This document shows, one piece after another, positions 57,140 to 64,000 of a stretch of DNA of 64,000 nt. The translations under genes were made by a program, and so were the position numbers. A model generated the notes under the pieces. That model saw nothing but the letters and a program-made list of their open reading frames with translations, made no database searches and was not told the origin of the DNA. The stretch comes from Eledone cirrhosa (taxonomy: Eukaryota; Mollusca; Cephalopoda; Octopoda; Eledonidae): assembly GCA_964016885.1 (NCBI GenBank), contig OZ024744.1, positions 73,494,810 through 73,558,809 of the forward strand, written 5' to 3'. Within the stretch, counting starts at the first letter, position 1. Each line of letters begins with the position of its first letter.

Positions 57140-58837
57140 CTACTTGAGGCTTTTACACTGGGTGTTCCCACGTCGTTGGAAAACTCCCCCTAATTGTTTT
57201 ATAATTGCGTAGTGCAATTCGCACCAGCAAAAGTGTTTGTGGCACCTTGAAGGTGCAGGTATTATCGCATCCCCCTCTTTCTCTATTTCCTTACTTCGTA
57301 TTATGAAGTTCAGTAGTCTTGTGTTCCATTTCCTCACTAACACGAAGTTAGGTGCTGTTGTGGTTGTAAGTTGTTGCGGTGTGTGTTTTCTTTTAGTTGT
57401 TTGTGTTAGTGGTAGTATTGTTGGTGGAGATGGTGTTTGTGTTTTTGCGGGGGTGGGTTGGGGTGTTGTAGTATGTGTGTCTGTGTTTGGTGCGAATGTG
57501 TCTTTTTTGTTTGCTGTTTGTGATGGTGTGTGAGATTTCTCCTTGTGTTTTGTTTTTTTGTTTTTTGGGGGTTTTTGGTGTTCCTCCTCCTCTTCGCTTA
57601 GGGATGAAGAGTTCTCTGTGTTTGTGTCAGATGTAAGTGGCAGTGCGTGTATGGGTGGGTGTGTTTCACTGTGTGGGTTCAAGAGGGAGAGAGCGGGAGA
57701 GCTTCTTTGGAGTGGCCCCTGGGTGGTCTTGGTGGTCTTTGCAGTTGGTGTTGGTTCTGCTGGTGTTGCTGCTGCTGATTTTGTTGTTGGTGTTGTTTCG
57801 CGATGAGGCCCCGGCGTCGGCAGCAGCAGAGATGTTTGACCCCTTGCATTTTTCAACAGTTGAGGGCGGAAGGCTCGCAAGTGTGTTTTTTCGTCGCAAC
57901 GGAAACAGTGCGGTCTTTAGCCCTCAGCCATCACTTGTAGAGTTTTAGAGGCGGATTGCTCCGGGATTTTCTTTATTTCTTCAGGTTTGATCTGGAGAAG
58001 TATCTCCAGATCAACCCCGGACCAGTCTTCTCTTCCTGTCCTGGTTACCTCTATTGGGATGGGAATCTGACCCCTGCACAATCACGCATCCCAAGAGCCA
58101 CCTAGCCCAGGTGGAACCCTGGGAATGCGAACTCTAATTGTTATTTTTCCCATGTGGGAGGAGTACATAATAACCTTGCTGGTTTTGCAAGGGGTCGTCG
58201 AGTGCTTCAAAGCGAGGGCTTCCGACTTAAACAGCACCGAGATGGTACCGTATTGTCGACCCCTCGCCACGTACTCTGTATCTCATCTGATGCACCTCAG
58301 TTCAGCCTCGACGTCTGCCTGGGGAGAGTTTGTGGCTCTTTTCGTCTCAGCTGAGATGCATCTGAAGACCAGAGTTCTCTTCTCCATCGTTTCTATGGCC
58401 TCTGCGGGACAGTTAAGTTGGCCCAGGTTTGTTCCTGTTTGATGAGCTTTCATACTTGGGCCAACTTTGTCTCCTTGTCTGTCAAGTTCATGTTGAAGCA
58501 TGGCCTTTTCTTAGCTGCTGCCGCAGCGAAAGTGTTCTTGTTGTTGTCGTTCTTGTTGTTGGGGTTGTTGATGTTTTCACTGTTCCAGTTGGTTATATCT
58601 TTGGTGCCGCCGTTGTTCTTGTTCTCGGTGCAGTTGGTACTGTTGCTGTTGGTGCTGTTACTGTTTATGTTCTGGTTAGTGGTGTTAATTTCGTTGTTGT
58701 GTTTGTTGTCATCATTTCTGTTGTCTGTGTTTTGGTTGTTGCTGTTACTGCTGTGGTTGTTATTATCATCGTTTTCTTTAAGGTTATTGTTGTCCCTGTT
58801 GGTGTTGCTGCTACAGCTGTTTATGCTGTTTTATGGT
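57140..58837 (-). pseudogene. LINE ORF1 (nucleic-acid-binding protein), degenerate
   Basis: Four pieces follow in order on the - strand. (1) 58,837-58,453: about 128 codons, strongly Asn/Ser/Thr-rich and encoded by AAC-like triplets (seen as GTT-rich DNA on the + strand), ending FAAAAAKKRPCFNMNLTD before a stop. (2) 58,501-58,082, after a frame change: an RRM-like segment with RTLVFRCIS and YGTISVLFKSEALALK, one internal TGA near 58,280, then IRVRIPRVPPGLG. (3) About 58,075-57,915 after another shift: IPIEVTRTGREDWSGVDLE. (4) 57,910-57,140: a zinc knuckle CFRCDEKTHLRAFRP, where CX2CX4HX4C has its last Cys replaced by Arg (TGC to CGC), then a Pro/Thr/Lys-rich tail with an acidic SSSLSEEEEE patch. 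ORF1 proteins of this group coat element RNA; that role is inferred from the family. Confidence 0.75.
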
Positions 58838-58860
58838 GGTGTTGCTAAATGTATTTGTCG

Positions 58861-59149
58861 TATAAATCAATGTGTTTGCCGCTTCCCTCCCCTCAACATT
58901 TAGGTCGATGTCGCACGACAGCAGACTTAAGGTTGGGGGCGTGGCTCAGCCATGTTTTTATTTTTCAAGAATTTTTTTGTAAAATACAAAAAAGTTCAAA
59001 TATTTGGGCCAAAAGGCCCAAATATTACAGAGTTACCCCTTCACAGGGCAAAGACAACCCTTTTCAAAGAATACAACAATTAATATAAATGAAAATAAAC
59101 AGAAAATGTCTACTTTTGTGGAACTCCAAAAACACGCCTTTACTGACTG
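58861..59149. other. Spacer between LINE 5' end and SINE
   Basis: Apart from the hairpin at 58,999-59,026, this is AT-rich sequence with a short GC-rich stretch (58,895-58,950) that may be the LINE 5' UTR. No coding sequence is supported. Confidence 0.5.
58999..59026. other. Perfect 12-bp stem, 4-nt loop hairpin
   Basis: AATATTTGGGCC, AAAA, GGCCCAAATATT: a perfect inverted repeat in otherwise AT-rich DNA between the LINE 5' end and the SINE. No function is known; it may be the end of an unrecognised element. Confidence 0.85.
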
Positions 59150-59322
59150 ATAATAATAATTGTTTCTACTTTTGGCACAAGGCCAGCAATTAACCAGTAC
59201 ATTACTGGTACTTTATTTTATCGACCCCGTAAGGATGAAAGGCAAAGTTAACCTCGGCGGGATTTGAACTCAGACCGTAAAGGGACGTAACTATGCTGGA
59301 AAGTATGGCGTCCGACCCTCTA
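59150..59322 (-). mobile_element. Cephalopod tRNA-derived SINE
   Basis: A short non-autonomous retrotransposon on the - strand. It shows a Pol III B box GAGTTCAAATCC (complement of 59,260-59,271) in a tRNA-like head with a decayed A-box region, then CCGCCGAGG, a body with CTTTGCCTTTCATCCTTACG and GGGTCGATAAA, and a 3' end CTTGTGCC...AGTAGAAACAATTATTATTA whose ATT-rich tail is usual for the family. TAATAATAAT sits at both ends, so a target duplication cannot be separated from the tail. Recognition of the family is from memory of octopus and squid sequences. Mobilisation would need a partner LINE. It is not a functional tRNA gene. Confidence 0.8.
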
Positions 59323-59330
59323 ATAATAAT

Positions 59331-59553
59331 AATATACGACATGTTTGCGATTAAACATTTAAAAGCCTTTAGCTATGAAATTTAATGGTTGTGGCCGGTG
59401 TCAGCCTCCCAGTTGCAACAGGAGCAGGATGGGAAGCAACCGAGTGTTGTTTATGCTTGTGTCACCGTTGTCATAGTTATGCACCCCTTCCCCTGCCTCA
59501 TACAGTAAATTCAAACCGCAAACATAGATTTAAACTTATCTCTCTCCCTTTCT
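59331..59553. other. Short intergenic spacer, nothing recognised
   Basis: Unique-looking sequence between the SINE and the TA microsatellite. One open frame runs through it into the TA repeat without any recognisable domain. Confidence 0.55.
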
Positions 59554-59554
59554 T

Positions 59555-59651
<97 letters not shown>

Positions 59652-59669
59652 TATATATACATATATATT
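59554..59669. repeat. (TA)n microsatellite with TATG interruptions
   Basis: About 115 bp of TA repeats interrupted by G and TTA. It abuts the 3' end of the RTE-like fragment, and more TA repeat lies on that fragment's other side (60,115-60,123), so the insertion probably landed in, or brought, a TA tract. Confidence 0.9.
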
Positions 59670-59860
59670 CTTATTTCACGAAATTTCACGAATCATCATC
59701 AGGTCGAGCTTGCTCGGCTTTCCACGACACGTTTCCTCCATCCATCTCTGTCTCTCATAGCGTTTGCCAGTTCTTCCGCAGTGCACCCAGTATCGTCCTC
59801 AAGTTGCTTGACGTATGTCTTCTTGGGACGACCAGCGTTTCTTGCTCCATGAGATGGACT
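59670..59860 (-). mobile_element. RTE-like LINE, 3' segment (ORF2 C-terminus and tail)
   Basis: On the - strand this encodes the last 50 or so residues of an RTE-like ORF2: SHGARNAGRPKKTYVKQLED, DTGCTAEELANAMRDRDGW, then RKRVVESRASST and TGA at 59,699-59,701, followed by GATGATGATTCG. The motif GRPKKTY plus DRDGWR is the usual C-terminal end of such elements. The segment upstream in the protein is not on this strand but lies inverted at 59,860-60,114. It is a 5'-truncated dead copy. Confidence 0.8.
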
Positions 59861-60114
59861 CCATAACAACACATTTCTTCAGAGCTGCTGTGGAATCTGT
59901 GCTTGTTTATGGCTCTGTCACTTGGACGCTAACGTCGAAACTGGAGAAAAAGCTAGACGGGGCATACACACGTATGCTCCGCGTTGCTTTAAACGTGTCT
60001 TTCAGGGAACACCCAACAAATAAGGATCTCTATGGCAATATACCACCTATCAGCAGGTCAATACGTGGACAGAGACTCAGATTTGCTGGCCACTGTTGGC
60101 GCAGCAAGGAAGAA
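59860..60114 (+). mobile_element. RTE-like LINE, inverted 5' segment
   Basis: On the + strand this encodes the stretch that in an intact protein precedes the neighbouring segment: THFFRAAVESVLVYGSVTWT, LEKKLDGAYTRMLRVALNV, then PISRSIRGQRLRFAGHCWRS and KEE at 60,114. It meets the - strand segment tail to head at about 59,860. The order (inverted 5' part, then 3' part, then tail) with roughly ten residues missing between KEE and SHGARN is the pattern left by twin priming during insertion. Confidence 0.8.
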
Positions 60115-60123
60115 ATATATATA

Positions 60124-60310
60124 CAGTGAAACTCCGTTATAACGAAATTCACGAAGTATAAACAAATTTCGTTGTAACGATAATTTCTTCATAATGAGAT
60201 CGACCGAAACAAATTGAGCGTTTGTTTGTTATTACATGGGGGATTGAAAAATATGTTTTTATACTGAGATATTCGATACAATGGTATTCTTTATAACGGA
60301 ATTTAACCTA
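60124..60310. mobile_element. pogo/Tigger-like MITE
   Basis: The left end CAGTGAAACTCCGTTATAAC sits directly after TA, and the right end (about 60,288-60,310, TTTATAACGGAATTTAACC) is its diverged inverted copy. The CAGT start, the TTATAACG core and insertion at TA fit the pogo/Tigger branch of Tc1/mariner. At about 187 bp and with no ORF it is non-autonomous. The internal TTCGTTGTAACG repeats the terminal motif. Confidence 0.7.
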
Positions 60311-60380
60311 CATACACACACACACACACTCACAAGCACACACACACACACGCACACACACACATATATATATATATATT
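60311..60380. repeat. (CA)n-(TA)n compound microsatellite
   Basis: CA repeats with T and G interruptions (60,311-60,364) pass into TA repeats (60,364-60,380). Confidence 0.92.
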
Positions 60381-60760
60381 GGTAAAAGGAAAAGAAAATG
60401 CTGACAAATTGTTCCCAGTGAAAAATAGTTTAATTAGGAATAAGTAAAAGTTAGTAATAAGTATTGGTTAGTATTCAGTTTTGGTTTTAAGTCTTACCGG
60501 TTGCGCATTTCTAATGCTTTTAAAAAATAATTTTGAGATAGAGCGGCGCCCGTGATGTTTGCTCTGATCTGATTAGTTTTGGAAATTCTACCTGTTTTAT
60601 GTAAAAAAAGTGGCTCCAGATGTATGAAAAAATTCTTGTGGTCAAAACAATTTTGATTGGTCGGAAGAGGTCATGTGAATGTTAAAAATTGATTTTGCGC
60701 CAAATGTAGGTTTGTCTCGGCTGATTGAGAAGTCACTGAAAAATAAGTCTTTCAAGACAA
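60381..60760. other. Intergenic spacer, nothing recognised
   Basis: AT-rich sequence with one GC-rich spot (AGAGCGGCGCCCGTGATG, 60,540-60,557). No coding region, RNA gene or repeat family recognised. Confidence 0.55.
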
Positions 60761-60761
60761 A

Positions 60762-60782
60762 TATGTGTGTGTGTGTGTGTAG
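60762..60782. repeat. (TG)n microsatellite
   Basis: A short TG run following AAGACAAATA. The same AAGACAAATG lead-in precedes the longer TG run at 60,877, which suggests a small local duplication of about 115 bp. Confidence 0.85.
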
Positions 60783-60875
60783 TAGTAGTAAAGAGGTTTG
60801 TTGTTGTGATAATTGTCAACAGGGATGTGTGTGCGAACCGCAGCCTGCTGACAGTTCAAATGCCCATTAAGACAA

Positions 60876-60876
<1 letters not shown>

Positions 60877-60918
<42 letters not shown>

Positions 60919-60934
60919 TGTGTGTGTGTGTGTA
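60877..60934. repeat. (TG)n microsatellite
   Basis: About 58 bp of TG repeats with one TA interruption. Confidence 0.93.
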
Positions 60935-61045
60935 GCAGAGTAATTCGTGGTAGACGGATCGGTCAGTAGGAATGTGTCTGTACGTGTGTGGGGGATATTT
61001 TAACATGTTAAAAGATATTTTTCAGCTCTTGTCTTATACGGAGAA

Positions 61046-61153
61046 ATGTGTGTGTGTGTGTGTATGTCTCTTTGTATGTTAATGTACGCGTGTGTATGTG
61101 TGTGTGTATATATATATGTGTGTGTGTGTGTGTGTGAGAATGTGTGTGTGGGT
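61046..61153. repeat. TG/TATG-rich microsatellite cluster
   Basis: TG runs at 61,046-61,063 and 61,089-61,153 with a central TATATATATA. Short repeated-letter open frames on both strands here are composition effects. Confidence 0.9.
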
Positions 61154-61640
61154 GGACCAGTATTTTTGTGATACTGGTAAAAATGGTGTACATTATTCGA
61201 TATTTTCAGTAAAAATGATTCTCTCAATAGAACATCAAACACTTTAATAATAAAAGGTGTGAAATGATATATAGTATTGGCATAAGACCAAGGTGTGTGT
61301 GAGTGTCCAGATTGTACGTACTGAAAGGGGAATCCATTAGGCCTTGCCGTATTGGAATACTTGTGTACAAATATGTATGTGCCCATCAGTGTGCAATGCA
61401 TGTGTGCGTATATGTATGTGTGTTTGTCGGCACGTTTATATCTATAGACATCAAAAGGTATGCAAATTTGTGTATATTTGTGTTGCACCATAGAACATGT
61501 GTGTTTACGTATGTCATTGTGTTTATATGTGGATAGAGATGTATGTAGGATGTATGCTGATGTAGGTATGTATGTTGACGTGTGTATGTTGTGGGTTCGT
61601 CTTAGGGAGAAGTGTTTAGACGGGGTCCGTATTTGTTAAT
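61154..61640. other. Intergenic spacer with TATG-type repeats
   Basis: Loose GTATG/TGTATG repeats occur between about 61,380 and 61,590. No supported gene. Confidence 0.55.
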
Positions 61641-61666
61641 AAAGTGAGATTCCTTGCTGATGCGCT

Positions 61667-62866
61667 GATGAGGAAACCGTCACCGGATACAAACCCTCCG
61701 AAATCGGCGATAAACTTCAAAACCTTTGCGATACTATCCAAACTATGTTCACTACTACCAACCCAGGAAAAACCAACGAAGAACCATGTGAGATTGATTC
61801 ATACAAAATGAAAATTCGAACAATTCCAAAATGGAACAAATCCCTCAGAGACAGATAGTTCTCATTCTGGAAGATGATACAAAATCACAACAAAGCGGAG
61901 ATATATGAAAAATGGCTTAACTCAACCCCTCTAACTCTCCCCCGTAAAATACAAATAAAGTCCATTCCAAATGAACCCGAACCTCAAAGACACCTTAGGG
62001 AAAGAATGGCATTGGAAAAAATGAACACGGAAATTGAACTTCTTAAATTGAGGGCCCAGACAAATGAGGAAAAAATCAAAACCATCGATGAAGATATCCT
62101 CCTGGAAATCAACAATAAGACTGAAGGCCCCAAGGTAGAGAAGATCTCTAAATTATGGAAAGGGGACTGCAACAGAGAAGAACTGAAATACGCGTCAACG
62201 CTGGGAAAAAAGTGCCGCTTGGCTCCTACACTATGAATCGACTTTTCAAACGGATTACACCTCCAATAACCCGTTCATAAAAATAGGAAAACCCATAACC
62301 GAACCGCACAACAACTTCGCAAAGTCCCCAGCCACTAACAAAGGAAGAAGGAAGCACCACACCGAAGATGAACTTCCCAACCTCGCTACCATAAGAAGGA
62401 ACAAAAACACTAGAAATCATCTCCCCCAGAATGACATTTACAACTTTCCCCTTTCAAGGAGACACCATACCAAATCACTCAACTACTACGCGGATGCCTC
62501 ATCGTCAAACATAGGTAAAAGATACCACCACCATGATAGATGTAACAACTTCCCCGCGTCAAGGGGACAGCAAGATAATTTCCATTTTCTCAACTCTCGC
62601 TTCCACAATACACAACAAACCCACACCACACGATACAACCAACAACGTAGGCCACCTATAACACCATAATCCAACATGGCACATAGAAACACACATCCAT
62701 ACTCGCAATACAGGAACACCCCATTCAATCTACAACCACGAACCCGAACCACATTTTACAACAACAAGGAATATAACAAACACAGGAGACCACTTAACAT
62801 CACCAGACAACCCCTCTACCCCAACCATTTTTTAGACACAGCACACAGATACAGGCAAACAAAATA
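61667..62866 (+). pseudogene. PLE N-terminal region: coiled coil and basic N/H-rich segment
   Basis: The frame begins DEETVTGYKPSEIGDKLQNL, meets TAG at 61,856-61,858, and continues to about 62,205 with a probable coiled coil (RMALEKMNTEIELLKLRAQT, then EEKIKTIDEDILLEI). A one-base shift in the AAAAAA run near 62,200 moves to a second frame: AAWLLHYESTFQ, NPFIKIGKPITEPHNNFA, KGRRKHHTEDELPNLATI, RYHHHDRCNNFPASRG, a TAA near 62,668, then HRNTHPYSQYRNTPFNLQPR and a TAA near 62,866. The segment is rich in Asn, His, Arg and Tyr. Such basic low-complexity regions could bind nucleic acid, but no named domain is recognised. Another shift near 62,850 would join it to the RT frame. Confidence 0.6.
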
Positions 62867-64000
62867 ACACAAGACAGGGAGGAGAAACCGAGAGTAATAA
62901 AAATGATCAATCTAACTAGTGCAGAACCAACACCCAACCTTATCAACTTACACTCCAAAGGTCTTAAATTCACACCGACCCCACTACGTCCTAACTACTA
63001 TGAAATGAAGGAAGACATCACAGACTTCTGCAGAAAGTTACGACTCAGTGAAGAACTATTCGACCAGTACAATGAGGATGAATCATTAGCCAGAAATAGA
63101 AGCAATTACACCCCATCAAAAGGTAGAAATAAAATCCTGGACGAATTCTGTGAACACATCACAAACTTCCCTTACCAACACTTGCACAGACAAAAACACA
63201 AGCCAAACCTCAACAAGAAAGAATGGGAAGAGTTAAATAGATTAAAAACCGACAGAACCATTACAATTAAAGAGGCTGAGAAATGGAGTACAGTAGTCCT
63301 AATGGAGACAGAATTCTATATCAACTTAGCGCTCTCCACTTTGGAAAACGAAACATACTACGAAAAGGCTGAACACTACAATCAACAGAAAATTATGAGA
63401 AACCTAAAAACTCTGATCAACCAATATAAAGAAGGATTCACTAACAAAGAATTCAGCTTCATCACAGACTTCACAAGTAAATCAAGCCTTTTCTTCGGTA
63501 TCCCTAAAGTACATAAAAGCGAATTAATAAGTAAGGCATGCAAGGAAGCCACAGACATAGTCATCAATGTCCCCTCACCCAATGATCTCAAATTATGACC
63601 TATAATAGCAGGCCCCGCTTGCGAAACCCACCGCCTTAGCAACTTCATTGATACCCTTCTCAAGCCTTTTCTCAAACACATCAAAAGCTATATAAGGGAC
63701 GACCTAGATATGCTCCATCACCTCCCTAATATGCATCTTTCTGAACAAACCCTACTAGTGACGTTCGATGTAGTCAACCTATACTCCAACATCCCCCACA
63801 ACCTAGGAATGAGAAGCTATCCAATTCTGGCTGGATAATTACCACAATGAACTCCCACAACGTATCAAAAAAGATTTCGTGATAGAGGGATTCAAATTTA
63901 TCTTGGAGAACAATTACTTCGTTTTCAATAACAAACCCTACAGGCAGAAATCTGGGACCGCTATGGGAACGAAAACAGCCTCCACTTATGCCAACCTAGT
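62867..64000 (+). pseudogene. PLE reverse transcriptase (partial, interrupted)
   Basis: The frame runs from KPRVIKMINLTS through SKGLKFTPTP, DITDFCRKLRLSEELFD, STVVLMETEFYINLALSTLE and FITDFTSKSSLFFGIPKVHK to 63,595. There CGA (Arg of RPIIAG) has become TGA (63,596-63,598). Downstream in the same frame are PIIAGPACETHRLSNF and motif A TFDVVNLYSNIP (63,761-63,796) with its catalytic Asp intact. A one-base insertion at about 63,808-63,813 shifts to the frame encoding EAIQFWLDNY, FVIEGFKFILENNYFVF and motif B GTAMGTKTASTYANL (63,954-63,998). Motif C is outside the window. Confidence 0.87.

Larger units (their letters stand above)
53680..58860 (-). mobile_element. Decayed Tx1/L1-like LINE, nearly full length
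   Basis: This is a non-LTR retrotransposon on the - strand of about 5.2 kb. In element order it has ORF1 (58,837 to 57,140: Asn-rich head, RRM-like core, CCHC knuckle, Pro/Thr-rich tail), a short spacer, then ORF2 (57,036 to 53,855: APE-type endonuclease, linker, reverse transcriptase, C-terminal Cys/His segment). A 3' UTR reaches about 53,680, next to a GGGGAATTTCCTTG stretch. The RT signature (FRPISLLNTEFKILAK, DRVDHQYL, VRQGCPL) places it in the L1/Tx1 group. Frameshifts, stops and active-site changes leave it inactive. Both outer ends are approximate: no poly(A) or target-site duplication could be defined. Confidence 0.85.
61650..64000 (+). mobile_element. Penelope-like retroelement (PLE), 3' part outside the window
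   Basis: An element on the + strand whose RT carries PLE hallmarks: FFGIPKVHK, PIIAGPACETHRLSNF, TFDVVNLYSNIP and GTAMGTKTASTYANL. Bases 61,667-62,866 encode an N-terminal extension and 62,850-64,000 the RT start through motif B. RT motif C and any C-terminal GIY-YIG endonuclease lie beyond base 64,000. At least three nonsense codons and three frameshifts show that it is dead. The SKGLKFTPTP start resembles the Neptune-type PLEs of aquatic animals, but subfamily placement is tentative. The 5' boundary is not defined by a visible repeat. Confidence 0.87.

Noticed and set aside
57237..58903. Plus-strand hydrophobic frames rich in Val and Leu, resembling membrane proteins
   Set aside because: They are the antisense of the Pro/Thr-rich and Asn-rich parts of LINE ORF1; the GTT-type composition creates false hydrophobic runs.
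59240..59322. Functional tRNA gene
   Set aside because: Only a B box and a decayed A-box region are present, within a SINE that has its usual body and ATT-rich tail. No cloverleaf can be completed.
59385..59852. 155-codon + strand frame through the TA microsatellite
   Set aside because: It consists of spacer, Y-I repeats from TA sequence, and the antisense of the RTE C-terminus.
60752..61536. Histidine/threonine-rich frames in the TG region
   Set aside because: They are products of TG/CA dinucleotide repeats on either strand, with no conserved content.

Overview
The window is eukaryotic genomic DNA, most likely from a cephalopod mollusc (octopus-like). This rests on a tRNA-derived SINE at 59,150-59,322 whose sequence matches the SINE type I know from octopus and squid genomes, on dense TG, TA and TATG microsatellites, and on decayed non-LTR and Penelope-like retroelements. 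No intact host gene is supported anywhere in the window.

Layout. Bases 1 to about 50,926 (80% of the window) are one uninterrupted minisatellite of a 15-bp unit, ACTACCACCACAAAC on the + strand. It runs off the left edge of the window, so its full length is unknown. The consensus has 7 A, 7 C, 1 T and no G, so the + strand is almost G-free and almost CpG-free. Five of its six reading frames lack stops, which produces spurious open frames of up to 8,783 codons. The array is built hierarchically: 15-bp units carry variant patterns that recur in blocks of 0.54, about 1.3, about 2.5, about 4.0-4.8 and 10.5 kb. About a dozen indels that change the 15-bp phase all lie left of 24.6 kb. The right 26.3 kb (about 1,755 units) has no net indel.

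The array ends sharply near 50,926. The remaining 13 kb is an AT-rich graveyard of transposable elements: a fragment of the cephalopod SINE (51.2 kb); a 380-bp near-perfect palindrome with a third displaced arm (51.75-52.5 kb); a 5-kb Tx1/L1-like LINE on the - strand with two decayed ORFs (53.7-58.85 kb); the SINE; a short RTE-like LINE tail with an internal inversion diagnostic of twin priming, beside a TA microsatellite (59.55-60.11 kb); a pogo/Tigger-like MITE (60.12-60.31 kb); dinucleotide repeats; and a Penelope-like element on the + strand (61.65 kb to the window edge), cut off between RT motifs B and C.

Nothing here works together as a pathway. All recognised ORFs belong to mobile elements and all carry inactivating lesions. 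The open biological question is the array itself: its size, its strand asymmetry, its near absence of CpG, its length-locked unit, and whether either strand is transcribed.
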